NCBI GenBank assembly: GCA_964195715.1
Contig: CAXMRU010000183.1
Span: 1 to 64,000, forward strand
DNA from: Benthicola sp964195715
GTDB taxonomy: Bacteria > Gemmatimonadota > Gemmatimonadetes > Palauibacterales > Palauibacteraceae
Reading direction: 5' to 3'
Length of the DNA stretch: 64,000 nt
Part shown: piece after piece, positions 18,650 to 27,628 of the stretch
Layout: each line of letters begins with the position of its first letter
Position numbering within the stretch: the first letter of the stretch is position 1
Translations under genes and position numbers: made by a program
The notes under the pieces: model-generated
What the model saw: only the letters and a program-made list of their open reading frames with translations
Databases searched by the model: none
What the model was told of the DNA's origin: nothing

Positions 18650-19138
18650 CTACGGAACCATCGAAGCCGTGAGCGCATCCAGGTTCAGTATCTCGACGTA
18701 CCACCGACCCGCGCGATCCGGTACTGTGACCATCGGAACGACGACGGAGCCCTTTCTCGTTCCCGTCATGCGGACCTCCCAGCGGATCCTGTTCGGCCCG
18801 AGTTGCGCCAGGTTCGCCTGCTGCAAATCGTAACTCTCGTGCTTCAGGAAGCCTGCCAGGAAGATCATCCGCTGCTCGATGTCCGTGACGCCGAACTGGT
18901 CCACGGCGGGTCCCTTGTCTGTCCCGAATAGGTCTGACATCTGCTGGTAGTTGTCCGCGTTGGCGCCGTCCAGGAATCCGCGCACCGCCATCTCCGATGT
19001 CGACGCACCGTGGTCGGCTCCTCCCTGCGTCGATGTCCGGGTCGAGCAACCCGATACTGTCGCCGCCACCATCGCCGCCACCATCGCGGCCACCAGAATG
19101 GCCATCCCGTACCGTCTCTCCACTATCTGTGTGCGCAT
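18650..19138 (-). CDS. Small lipoprotein, function unknown
   Basis: 162 residues from ATG 19138, chosen over 19363 because it gives a lipoprotein signal ending VAATVSGCSTRTS and has GGAGAGGGAG upstream. The hydrophobic core is made of a tandem repeat in which AAMV recurs, from a 12-base DNA repeat at about 19065-19090. The mature part (MAVRGFLDGANADNYQQM, then VVVPMVTVPDRAGRWYV) resembles the small alpha+beta fold of DUF4878/NTF2-like lipoproteins, but I do not recognise it firmly. It lies 100 bases after clpB. Confidence 0.65.
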   Translation of the reverse strand: MRTQIVERRYGMAILVAAMVAAMVAATVSGCSTRTSTQGGADHGASTSEMAVRGFLDGANADNYQQMSDLFGTDKGPAVDQFGVTDIEQRMIFLAGFLKHESYDLQQANLAQLGPNRIRWEVRMTGTRKGSVVVPMVTVPDRAGRWYVEILNLDALTASMVP

Positions 19139-19238
19139 CAACCCGGATCTCCCTCTCCGTTGGACATACACTCGCTGGTCGTAATCTGAACTCCGTGGGG
19201 AGGGCGTCAAGATACCAACCTCCTGTTGAAACGCACGG

Positions 19239-21842
19239 TCAGCTGCGCCCCGCCGAATCCAGGCGCTGGAAGCTGAGCACTTCCCCCTCGCCAGCATCGA
19301 CCTCGATCTCGTCTCCATCCTGAAACCGACCGTCCAGAAAGGCCATCGCCAGAGGATCCGCAACCAGGCGCTGAATCGCCCGCTTGATGGGACGCGCGCC
19401 GAACGCAGGATCGTAACCGGCCTCCGCGATCTGCCGTCGAGCAGCCGGGGTGATCCGGAGATTCACATCACGCTCTTGCGTCAGAACAGCCAGACGATCG
19501 AGCTGCATGCCCACCACACGCTGGAGCTCCTCGCGCCCAAGAGGCTTGAACACCAGAGTCTCGTCGACCCGGTTGAGGAACTCGGGCCGGAACTCCTGCC
19601 TCAGAGCCTCCTTGACTTTCGGCTCGACCTCTGCCCAGTCATCACCGGAGTGCTCGAGGATCCAGGGGCTGCCTATGTTGCTCGTCATGATCAGCACGGC
19701 GTTCCGGAAATTCACGGTACGCCCCTGTCCATCCGTGAGCCGGCCGTCGTCGAGGATCTGCAGCAGGACATTGAACACGTCCCCGTGCGCCTTCTCGATC
19801 TCATCGAACAGCACCACGCTGTAGGGTCTGCGCCGAACAGCCTCCGTGAGCTGCCCACCCTCTTCGTAACCAACGTAGCCCGGCGGCGCCCCGATCAGTC
19901 TCGAAACCGCGTGCCGCTCCATGTACTCCGACATGTCCAGGCGGATCATGGCGTGCTCGTCGTCGAACAGGAACTCTGCCAGCGCACGGGCGGCCTCCGT
20001 CTTCCCTACGCCCGTGGGTCCAAGAAAGATGAAGCTTCCGACGGGACGATCCGGGTCCTGCAAGCCCGCCCGACTCCGGCGCACGGCGTTGGCGACCGCC
20101 GTAATCGCCTCGCTCTGGTTGACCACGCGCTCATGCAGATGATCCTCCAGATGTGTGAGGCGATCCTGCTCGGCCTCCAGCATCCGCGAGACGGGTATCC
20201 CGGTCCACGACGCGACCACTTCCGCGATGTCCTCCGGCCCCACGACCTCCTTGAGAAAGCTGCCCTCCTCCTGCATCGTGGTGAGTTCCGCATCGGCCGT
20301 AGCCAGTTCCCCCTTCAGACGAGGAACATCGCCGTAGGAGATCTCGGCCGCGCGCTGCAGGTCGCCGGCACGCGTGGCTTGCTCGGCCGACACGGAGGCT
20401 TCTTCCAGTTGCTTCTTGATATCCCGTACCTTCTCAATAGCCTCCTTTTCGAGGATCCACCGCGCCTTGACGCCGGCCAACTTCTCACGGATCTCGGCCA
20501 GTTCAATCTCCAGGTCCTGCAGGCGTTCCACACTGCGCGTATCCTGTTCCTCGCGCAGAGCCTCCCGCTCGATCTCGAGCTGCGTGGCCCGCCGCTCCAG
20601 TACGTCGATTTCCTCGGGCATCGAGTCGATCTCGATGCGCAGTCGAGACGCGGCTTCGTCCATCAGGTCGATCGCCTTGTCCGGGAGGAACCGTTCCCCG
20701 ATGTAGCGATCCGACAGCCTCGCGGCAGCAACCAGAGCGGGATCGTTGATCCGAACTCCGTGGTGCACCTCGTACTTTTCCTTCAGCCCCCGAAGGATTC
20801 CAATCGTCTCGGCAAGGGCCGGCTCCTCCACGAGAACCGGCTGGAACCGGCGCTCCAGGGCCGCGTCCTTCTCGATGTGCTTCCGGTATTCGTCAAGTGT
20901 CGTCGCTCCAATCATTCGCAGCTCACCACGCGCCAGCGGGGGTTTCAGCATATTCCCCGCATCCACGGCTCCCTCCGCGGCCCCTGCGCCCACGATCGTG
21001 TGGAGCTCGTCGAGGAAGAGGATGTACCTCCCTTTCGCCTCAGTGATCTCCTTCAAAACGGATTTCAGACGCTCTTCGAATTCGCCACGGTACTTGGCCC
21101 CGGCTAGCATGGCGGCGACGTCCAATTCGATCAGCCGCTTGTCTCGCAGACTCTCAGGCACATCCCCCGCAACGATCCGCTGCGCCAACCCTTCGGCGAT
21201 AGCCGTCTTTCCAACGCCTGGCTCTCCGATCAGCACGGGATTGTTCTTCTTCCTGCGCGACAGAACCTGCATGACCCTGCGGATCTCCGTGTCGCGGCCG
21301 ATCACGGGATCCAATTCCCCGGCCCGAGCACGATCCGTGAGATCCACGCCGAAGCGTTCGAGCGCCTGGTACTTGCCCTCCGCCTCCTGGTCTGTAACCC
21401 GGTGCGGTCCGCGAATCGTTGACAGCGCTTCGCGCAGTGCTGCCTGCGTCGCCCCTGCCTCTCCCAGGATCTCCCATGTGCTGCTGGCCCGCTTGCCTGC
21501 CAGCGCGATCAGGAGGTGTTCGGTTGAGACATACAGATCGTCCATCCCACGAGCCTCGGCGTCCGCTTCGTCAAGAACGCGGCTGAGCTCTCGGCTCGCC
21601 GCCGGAGCCGCATCCGTCTGCCGAGGCAAACGCTCGAGGCGATCGGTTACGGCGGTGTAGATACGGGCCGGCTCCACCCCGACTTTGCGGAGGACGGGAT
21701 CGACGATGCCATCTTCCTCATCGAGCAGGGCCGAGAGAAGGTGAAGGTCCTCCACGGCAGGGTTTCCGTCTCGCCGTGCCCGCTCGGCCGCTCCCTGCAA
21801 GGCACTCCCCGCTCGTACCGTCAGTCTATCCGCTGGTATCAT
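19239..21842 (-). CDS. clpB: ATP-dependent disaggregase ClpB
   Basis: Hexameric AAA+ chaperone that rescues aggregates with DnaK. 867 residues (E. coli 857). Order: N domain, first AAA+ with Walker A GEPGVGKT near residue 207, the ClpB-specific middle coiled coil at about 400-520, second AAA+ with GPTGVGKT near residue 609, Walker B VVLFDEIEKAH, and the C-terminal FGARPIKRAIQR sensor 2. ATG with GGAG ten bases upstream. It lies 73 bases after hsp20 on the same strand, so the two stress genes are probably one unit. Confidence 0.97.
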   Translation of the reverse strand: MIPADRLTVRAGSALQGAAERARRDGNPAVEDLHLLSALLDEEDGIVDPVLRKVGVEPARIYTAVTDRLERLPRQTDAAPAASRELSRVLDEADAEARGMDDLYVSTEHLLIALAGKRASSTWEILGEAGATQAALREALSTIRGPHRVTDQEAEGKYQALERFGVDLTDRARAGELDPVIGRDTEIRRVMQVLSRRKKNNPVLIGEPGVGKTAIAEGLAQRIVAGDVPESLRDKRLIELDVAAMLAGAKYRGEFEERLKSVLKEITEAKGRYILFLDELHTIVGAGAAEGAVDAGNMLKPPLARGELRMIGATTLDEYRKHIEKDAALERRFQPVLVEEPALAETIGILRGLKEKYEVHHGVRINDPALVAAARLSDRYIGERFLPDKAIDLMDEAASRLRIEIDSMPEEIDVLERRATQLEIEREALREEQDTRSVERLQDLEIELAEIREKLAGVKARWILEKEAIEKVRDIKKQLEEASVSAEQATRAGDLQRAAEISYGDVPRLKGELATADAELTTMQEEGSFLKEVVGPEDIAEVVASWTGIPVSRMLEAEQDRLTHLEDHLHERVVNQSEAITAVANAVRRSRAGLQDPDRPVGSFIFLGPTGVGKTEAARALAEFLFDDEHAMIRLDMSEYMERHAVSRLIGAPPGYVGYEEGGQLTEAVRRRPYSVVLFDEIEKAHGDVFNVLLQILDDGRLTDGQGRTVNFRNAVLIMTSNIGSPWILEHSGDDWAEVEPKVKEALRQEFRPEFLNRVDETLVFKPLGREELQRVVGMQLDRLAVLTQERDVNLRITPAARRQIAEAGYDPAFGARPIKRAIQRLVADPLAMAFLDGRFQDGDEIEVDAGEGEVLSFQRLDSAGRS

Positions 21843-21915
21843 TTATGTCCGCTCCATGCCCGGTTGTCGTGTCGTCCGTCCGGACGCACCTCCGGACAAC
21901 GGCTGCGCCGGTCCG

Positions 21916-22416
21916 TCAATCTGAGTCCGTTTCGACTTCGATGGTACGTCCCTCGGCGTCCACCCGTCGCGGAAGGATGATTCGGAGCACCCCCGCAACG
22001 AGACGCGCCCGAATCCCTTCCCCGTTCACATCCGCCGGGAGTCTCACGATCCGGCGGAAGCTGCCGTACGAGCGCTCGCTCCGCCTGACTCGGGCCCCCT
22101 CCGGATACTCGGGTCGGCGGCGATGGCCGCTGACGGTCAACTCGTCACCGAGCGCCGACACCTGGAGGTCGTCACTGTCGACCCCGGGGAGATCCATCCA
22201 CACGATGTAGCTGTCGTCTGTAGCCGCCATTTCCATGCGCGGGTAGCGGACGTAAGCCGTGGGCGAGAGCCCCCTGAAGCCATCTACCAGGTCCTCGACC
22301 AACTCCTGCAGGTCACCGAACGGAGAAGACCAGCCCTGAGACGTCTCCTCTCCGTCGTCCACATCGGCCTCCTGCACGCTCTCCTCCTCGACTCTCGGCT
22401 CATCATTGGCGTCCAT
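21916..22416 (-). CDS. hsp20: Hsp20-family small heat-shock protein
   Basis: 166 residues from ATG 22416, which has GGGGAGGG at good spacing; an in-frame TTG six bases upstream sits too close to that site. An acidic N-terminal arm is followed by an alpha-crystallin domain from about residue 65: VWMDLPGVDSDDLQV, DELTVSGHRR, YGSFRRIVRLPADV and the conserved GVLRIILPR. ATP-independent holdase that keeps unfolded proteins for ClpB/DnaK. The 154-base gap upstream holds GC-rich inverted repeats and no clear CIRCE element. Confidence 0.92.
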   Translation of the reverse strand: MDANDEPRVEEESVQEADVDDGEETSQGWSSPFGDLQELVEDLVDGFRGLSPTAYVRYPRMEMAATDDSYIVWMDLPGVDSDDLQVSALGDELTVSGHRRRPEYPEGARVRRSERSYGSFRRIVRLPADVNGEGIRARLVAGVLRIILPRRVDAEGRTIEVETDSD

Positions 22417-22569
22417 GATCAAAACCCTCCCCGGATGCGGTTTCCTTACACTCTAGCAAGCATGGGTGGCAAGACACGTGCCCCAGGAAAGCCCGTTTTC
22501 GGGGAACGCAACCGCCACGGCGGCGCTAACATCCGCCGCTCCGGCGCGCCCCTGCCTATCCGGCAGATG

Positions 22570-25098
22570 TCAACGCAGGCGCGGACCATATAGAAGAGCG
22601 TTCGTGAACATCACGAAGTTCGCAGGCCACATGAGACGAAACAGTGGATCATCAGCAAAGAGAATGACTTTGCCACTTCCGACTCTCGCGAGGCTCAGCC
22701 ATGTGGAGGAACCGATCTCCGCCAGCTTCGCGTCGCTCACGAAGCCACTCACTGCCTCAAGAGGTTCAGCGAAAGAAGCGATCGTTACATGCTCCGCGGC
22801 GGGCTCGAACACCAGGTCATTCAAGTGCAGCGCGAATACCTCCCCGGCCTCGTTTCCGAGCCCTGCGCCCCACGCCAGGGGATGGGCCCGATCGAGAGTG
22901 AGGGGCAGGATGATCCCGGTGACCGCATCGTCCCACGCGTCCGAACGGCGCTCCTGGATCGTGCGCAGTCCCAGGCGTCTCGTCTCTTCGTCCGAGACCT
23001 CGGCATCCTCCCCGGACCGCGGCTCGATCTCGGTGAGGTTTTTCGATGCCCAACGAGCGGAGGAGCCCAGCGCTATCAGCGTCCCTCCCCCGCGCAACCA
23101 TTCCTTCAGACCCTCTTCCTCCGACGACAGTGCATCGGCCGCGTTTCCAGCTGGCAACACGAGCACGTCGTACTGGTTCAAGCCGGGGCGGCTAATCGAT
23201 CCCGCCTCCAGGGCATCGAACGGAATGCCGGAGATCACCTCGAGCAGATACCACACGGCGCCCACGCTGGTCGGCGACAGACCCGACCCCGACAGGACTC
23301 CGACTCGCGGTGCCACCAGAGTGATGGAGGACCCCGTTCCAAGGTCATGACCCGAGGCTGTGGTTCCAGTCGAGACAGCATGTGTGAGGCCGGCGAGTCC
23401 CGCGACGCGCAGGGCCTGCCCTGCTCCCTCGTCGCCCGGCACGAAAAGCGTTCCGGCGGGCCAGGATCTTCCGTCCTGTTCGAACGCTTCGCGGAGAGCG
23501 AACGCGCGACCCCCTTCCACCAGGTAACGGACCAGGGGCCCCGATGCCTCGAATGACGGCAGCACCAGCCACCCGTAGGCCTCGCGGGAGGAGTCGACTG
23601 CCTCAGGCTCCCTGAGCACGGGCACATCGAAGAACACCCCATCAGCCGTCGAATTCGTCGAGTGGGCCTCGACCCCGTACGCGTACGGGAGTGACCAGGC
23701 CGTGATGTCGTACGTACCGTCGACCCCATCGCCGAGGAAGATCTCGGGTTGAAGAAGCGTGGCCGCAAGTCGCCCGCGCGCCTGACGGGACGGGACCCGG
23801 AATGTCCCCACGGGAAACTCGACTCGATCGGCATGGCCCGGGTGAGGCTGCGCCGCGGACCTGAACGGACGCGTGGCCCGTTCGACGCGGACACCCTGCA
23901 CTTGAAGGAACGCAACCAGCGATCGAACTACTGACGGGTCGGGACCGGGGATGAGAAGGACGTCCGGTTGATCAGTTCCCTGGCTTCGGTGGAATCCGGC
24001 GAATTCGGTGACCAACTGCGTCTTCCGGGCCGCAGTCGCCCGAAGTGTGGCCAGGCCCGCCACACGGTGGTGTGTCGCCCGATCCCGCAACGTGAGCTCC
24101 CTTCCGTCCGGACGACGCACGGCAAGGCCCGCCCCGCGGCTTCCAGCCTGCTCGTACGTCATCCCGATCGCCCCGACCAGACTGGGCCAGCTGTCGCCAA
24201 ACCCGGGATAGAACATGTCGAATGTCTCGCCGGTGTAGTACAACCACCGTCTCCGGTCGAACTCGGCGGCGTTGGCTCGGCCGAAGTACTCCGCCCAACG
24301 CAGCGTGTAGTCGGGATAGATCGGGTTCAGGGGCTCTGCCGCCGGGAAGAAAAAGTAGCTGCTGCCGTAGCCCATTTCGTGGAAGTCCACGTGCACCTGT
24401 GGGTTCCACCGCTGCCACTGAAGAAGGCGAGCGCGCGTCTCACCTTGAGTCGCCCAGGTCCAGTCTCGGTTCAGATCAAACAGGTAGTGATTGTAGCGCC
24501 CCCCCGGCCACGGTGGATGGTGCTCGAGGCTGGCGGGCTCCGGGTTCGGTTCGGCGCCCCGAGATCCCCGATACCACTGCACGTAGCGATCCCTGCCGTC
24601 CGGGTTCGCCATAGGATCGATGATCACGACGACGGAATCCAGGATGCCGCCAGTTCCCTCACCGTCACTTGCCAGATCCCAGGCCGTCCACAGAGCGGCC
24701 TCCGTTGATGCGCTCTCGTCACCGTGCACTCCGTACGTGAACCAGGCGACGGCCGGATTCTCACCAGCTATCCTGGAGGCCTCCGCAGCGGGGAGATCCG
24801 GATTCACCAGTCTGGCGTTGGCGGCGAGTATCCTGTCCATCTGGCCCTGGCTGCGCACGGACGCGACCACCAGCAGCAACAGGGGTCGCCCTTCGGCCGT
24901 CGTACCGTAACGGATCAGTCTCACGCGGTCCGAGGCCGCGTCCAGGGCCTCAGCATATCGCACGACCTGGGCCGCATCGGTGAACCTCTCCCCGAGGGCA
25001 TGCCCCAACACGTCCTCGGGAGAGGGGGCGGTCTGGGCTCCAGCTCTGGCGGCGGTAACGAGCAGCAGAACCAGCGAGAGTCGAAGGCCAGGGTGCAT
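22570..25098 (-). CDS. Exported M14-family zinc carboxypeptidase with C-terminal amidotransferase-like domain
   Basis: 842 residues from ATG 25098, which gives a signal peptide (LRLSLVLLLVTAARAGAQ) and has GAGAGGA upstream. The M14 catalytic domain spans about residues 35-370: zinc ligands in YGVHGDESAST (His and Glu, near 128) and in HVDFHEM (near 239), with the substrate Asn-Pro in MANPDGRDRY and the general base Glu in MTYEQAGSRG near 312. The C-terminal 300 residues include QYDVLVLPAGNA and WLRGGGTLIALG, like a class I amidotransferase fold without visible catalytic Cys. Probably degrades peptides in the periplasm or outside. Confidence 0.87.
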   Translation of the reverse strand: MHPGLRLSLVLLLVTAARAGAQTAPSPEDVLGHALGERFTDAAQVVRYAEALDAASDRVRLIRYGTTAEGRPLLLLVVASVRSQGQMDRILAANARLVNPDLPAAEASRIAGENPAVAWFTYGVHGDESASTEAALWTAWDLASDGEGTGGILDSVVVIIDPMANPDGRDRYVQWYRGSRGAEPNPEPASLEHHPPWPGGRYNHYLFDLNRDWTWATQGETRARLLQWQRWNPQVHVDFHEMGYGSSYFFFPAAEPLNPIYPDYTLRWAEYFGRANAAEFDRRRWLYYTGETFDMFYPGFGDSWPSLVGAIGMTYEQAGSRGAGLAVRRPDGRELTLRDRATHHRVAGLATLRATAARKTQLVTEFAGFHRSQGTDQPDVLLIPGPDPSVVRSLVAFLQVQGVRVERATRPFRSAAQPHPGHADRVEFPVGTFRVPSRQARGRLAATLLQPEIFLGDGVDGTYDITAWSLPYAYGVEAHSTNSTADGVFFDVPVLREPEAVDSSREAYGWLVLPSFEASGPLVRYLVEGGRAFALREAFEQDGRSWPAGTLFVPGDEGAGQALRVAGLAGLTHAVSTGTTASGHDLGTGSSITLVAPRVGVLSGSGLSPTSVGAVWYLLEVISGIPFDALEAGSISRPGLNQYDVLVLPAGNAADALSSEEEGLKEWLRGGGTLIALGSSARWASKNLTEIEPRSGEDAEVSDEETRRLGLRTIQERRSDAWDDAVTGIILPLTLDRAHPLAWGAGLGNEAGEVFALHLNDLVFEPAAEHVTIASFAEPLEAVSGFVSDAKLAEIGSSTWLSLARVGSGKVILFADDPLFRLMWPANFVMFTNALLYGPRLR

Positions 25099-25185
25099 CG
25101 GAATAGATCCTCTCTTCGTGGCGATCGGGGCCCGCAAGCACGCGGGTTCGGACCGGGGTCCGGCTCGCGGGCCGAACCTTCGCCG

Positions 25186-25214
25186 AACCTAGCGATGGTC
25201 TCGGGAGGTATCAA
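25186..25214 (-). promoter_or_regulatory. Predicted promoter of the M14 peptidase gene
   Basis: On the minus strand TTGATA (25214-25209), spacer 17, TAGGTT (25191-25186). Good sigma-70-like fit, with an expected start about 80 bases before the peptidase ATG. Confidence 0.5.
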
Positions 25215-25262
25215 TCGACAAAGAGCCGTGTATCCGTAGATCTGGCCTCAGGAGGACAGACG

Positions 25263-25871
25263 TTGGAGATTGAAAGTATGATGACCGTCAATCGAACGAA
25301 GACCCTGGGTGGCGTGTTGCTCTTGATGACACTGGCGTCTGGATGCGTGGAGCGCGCGCCGGAGGAGGTCGCCGGCCCCGTCACCGATGACGTCTACGTC
25401 GACGTGATGACCCAATTGCTACTCGTCGACGTGAATCCGCCGAAGGGCGCCTCGGCAGAGGAGCGTGAGGCCAGGGAGGACTCGGTCAGGGCGAAGATCC
25501 TTGCCGACCATGGGGTTACCTCGGGGGACGTACTGCGTTACGCGGATGCGCTCGGCAGTGAAGCCGGGCGAATGGAAACGCTGTGGCAGAGGATCACGCA
25601 GCAGTTCGACTCGACTCGCATCGCGAACCTCGAGCGAGAGACGGAAGCCCTGTCAGAGCCCGAGGGCAAGCTCGGTGAAGACGCCAGAGTGGCACAACAG
25701 GAATCGACGGACGCCGATTCTGACCCGGTAGTCACAAGCGCCGTTGCCGACGAGAGGGGTGCACGCGCGGTGACGGATTCAGGCGCGGCGACCCCGCGCA
25801 CCCGGCGGCCGGCGAAGCGGACGTCCCCCGGACGACGGATCGTCGCGGACTCGACAGAGCAGAGGCGCTGA
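25263..25871 (+). CDS. Small lipoprotein, function unknown
   Basis: 202 residues if started at TTG 25263, which has AGGAGG with seven bases of spacing; an ATG at 25278 with a weaker GGAG is the alternative. The signal ends LLLMTLASGCVER, lipobox Cys near residue 28. The next 100 residues form a helical domain containing VYVDVMTQLLLVDVNPP and ADHGVTSGDVLRYADALG, which resembles DUF4296-type lipoproteins. The C-terminal third is disordered and ends basic (TRRPAKRTSPGRR). Divergent from the M14 peptidase. Confidence 0.7.
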   Translation: MEIESMMTVNRTKTLGGVLLLMTLASGCVERAPEEVAGPVTDDVYVDVMTQLLLVDVNPPKGASAEEREAREDSVRAKILADHGVTSGDVLRYADALGSEAGRMETLWQRITQQFDSTRIANLERETEALSEPEGKLGEDARVAQQESTDADSDPVVTSAVADERGARAVTDSGAATPRTRRPAKRTSPGRRIVADSTEQRR

Positions 25872-26050
25872 AGGGCCGACCGAAACATGCCTCAGCGCCA
25901 ACATTGGCAGGCATTCCCCGGTCTTGGTTGAGGTGCCGGTCCGTGGTAGCTTGGCCCGGTAGCAGACCAACCAGTCACACGTTCAGAGAGCCAACCGTAC
26001 ACCCCCGTTGGGCGGCATGCCCGACGATCGCTTGAAAGGCAGCGCGACCC

Positions 26051-26884
26051 TTGACCCGGGAGTCGAGCCTGGCAGAAGGTCACGAACGATCGACCGGAAA
26101 CCGAATCCCGGTGACGTGGATCCGCAGCATCGGTCGAGTGGGGCTGACGGTCACCCGTCACCTCGGGCGCGCGGGCGTGCTGTGGGGCGCGACCATGCTG
26201 GCACTGCTCCACCCGCGCGACCACATCCGGGAGACGTTCCGGCAGGCGAAGGAGATCGGAGTAGACAGTCTGCCTCTCGTGCTCTTCGTCGCATCGCTGA
26301 GCGGTTCCATCCTGGCTCAGCAGGCTGGATATCAGCTCACGGAACTCCCGATGTGGATCGTTGGAAACACGGTGGCGGCGGGTATGCTCACCGAGCTCGG
26401 CCCCCTGCTCTCCGCGATCATCATGGCGGGCAGCGTGGGGGCCGGCATCGGAGCCGAGCTCGGAACGATGAAGGTGACGGATCAGTTGGACGCCATGCGT
26501 ACCCTGGGTCGCGATCCGGTCGAGGAGCTCGTTGCTCCCAGGGTGGTCGCAGGGGCGATCATGATGCTCCCGATCGTGATCCTCGCCAATATCGTGGGCA
26601 TATGGAGCGGGTGGATCACGGCGCTCGCGATGCTCGACATGACGACACACGAATACGTGTATGGCGTTCAGTCCTATTACCACTCCGCCGCCCTGATTTT
26701 CTCCCTCCTCAAGGGCGTGATCTTTGGAATCACGATCACGTTCGTAGGCTGCTACGTGGGCATGCAGGCCGAGGGCGGCGCTGCCGGTGTCGGCCGCACG
26801 GTCCGGAACACGGTGGTCGCCATCATCGTGGCGGTGATGGTGCTCGATGTTGTTCTCGCACCGCTCTACAAGGCTGTCGGATGA
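26051..26884 (+). CDS. mlaE: MlaE-type ABC permease (lipid asymmetry transport)
   Basis: 277 residues, DUF140 family. Inner-membrane part of a phospholipid transporter between the two membranes. Five or so hydrophobic segments; diagnostic stretches are LGPLLSAIIMAGSVGAG and ELGTMKVTDQLDAMRTLG, and the region around FVGCYVGMQAEGGA. The open frame starts at TTG 26051; a GTG at 26111 is a possible later start, with no clear ribosome site at either. The stop overlaps the ATPase start (ATGA). Confidence 0.9.
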   Translation: MTRESSLAEGHERSTGNRIPVTWIRSIGRVGLTVTRHLGRAGVLWGATMLALLHPRDHIRETFRQAKEIGVDSLPLVLFVASLSGSILAQQAGYQLTELPMWIVGNTVAAGMLTELGPLLSAIIMAGSVGAGIGAELGTMKVTDQLDAMRTLGRDPVEELVAPRVVAGAIMMLPIVILANIVGIWSGWITALAMLDMTTHEYVYGVQSYYHSAALIFSLLKGVIFGITITFVGCYVGMQAEGGAAGVGRTVRNTVVAIIVAVMVLDVVLAPLYKAVG

Positions 26885-27618
26885 TCGAGATTCAAGGCCT
26901 GAGGAAGAACCTCAACGGTAAGTGGGTGTTGAACGGAGTAGACCTGGATATCCACGAGGGAATGAGCCTCGTGATCATGGGTCCCTCCGGTACCGGCAAG
27001 AGCGTCCTGCTGAAGCACATTGTGGGGTTATTCGACCCGGACGAGGGGGAGGTGCTCGTCGAAGGGATGTCCGTGCCGAGAGCGAACGGCAAGCAGATCC
27101 GGGAGATTCGCTCCCGGATCAGCTACGTGTTCCAGAACTCGGCTCTGTTCGATTCCCTTACGGCCGGGCAGAACATCCAGCTCGGGCTCCCACCCGAAGC
27201 CTGCCGCGGCCAGGACGCACACCGTTGCCCGCGCGTGCGCGAGGCCGTCGAGCACGTGAATCTGGAAGCGGACGTGCTCACGCTGCTGCCCTCCGAGCTG
27301 TCCGGCGGGATGCAGAAGCGGGTCGCTATTGCACGGGCAATCGTCGGCCGCCAGAAGTACATTCTGTATGACGAGCCCACGACGGGACTTGACCCGGTCA
27401 ACGCGAACGTGATCAACCGGCTGATCGCCAGGCTTCAGGGCGAGATCGGCGCCACGAGCGTCATCGTGACTCACGACGTAGAGTCGGCCTTCTACCTGGG
27501 GGACAGCATCGTTCTCCTGGCAGACGGGAAGGTCCAGGTGCAGGGTACCCCGACCGAGCTCCGCGAATCGTCGGACCCCGTCGTGCAGGACTTCCTCCAC
27601 CCGAAACTCAGATCATAG
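26881..27618 (+). CDS. mlaF: MlaF-type ABC ATPase
   Basis: 245 residues from ATG 26881, overlapping the permease stop by four bases. Walker A GPSGTGKS, Q-loop YVFQNSALFDSL, signature LSGGMQKR, Walker B ILYDEPTTGLDP and switch His in VTHDVESAF. The Q-loop continuing as NSALFDSLTA is typical of the Mla/Mkl ATPase group. A 12-residue insertion, RGQDAHRCP, lies before the signature helix. Supplies energy for the permease and the MCE subunit encoded next. Confidence 0.93.
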   Translation: MIEIQGLRKNLNGKWVLNGVDLDIHEGMSLVIMGPSGTGKSVLLKHIVGLFDPDEGEVLVEGMSVPRANGKQIREIRSRISYVFQNSALFDSLTAGQNIQLGLPPEACRGQDAHRCPRVREAVEHVNLEADVLTLLPSELSGGMQKRVAIARAIVGRQKYILYDEPTTGLDPVNANVINRLIARLQGEIGATSVIVTHDVESAFYLGDSIVLLADGKVQVQGTPTELRESSDPVVQDFLHPKLRS

Positions 27619-27628
27619 GTAACGTTCG

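Noticed and set aside
19065..19090. 12-base tandem repeat as a possible VNTR or CRISPR-like array
   Set aside because: Only two to three short units and they encode the hydrophobic core of a lipoprotein signal peptide.
25872..26050. Possible promoter TTGGTT-17-TAGCTT before the mla genes
   Set aside because: Match is weak and the 179-base gap has no other supporting signal; nothing else coding or structural is visible there.
26008..27618. A single 536-residue open frame covering the permease and the ATPase
   Set aside because: The ATPase begins at ATG 26881; upstream of it this frame only shadows the permease gene in another frame and gives Arg/Gly/His-rich nonsense.
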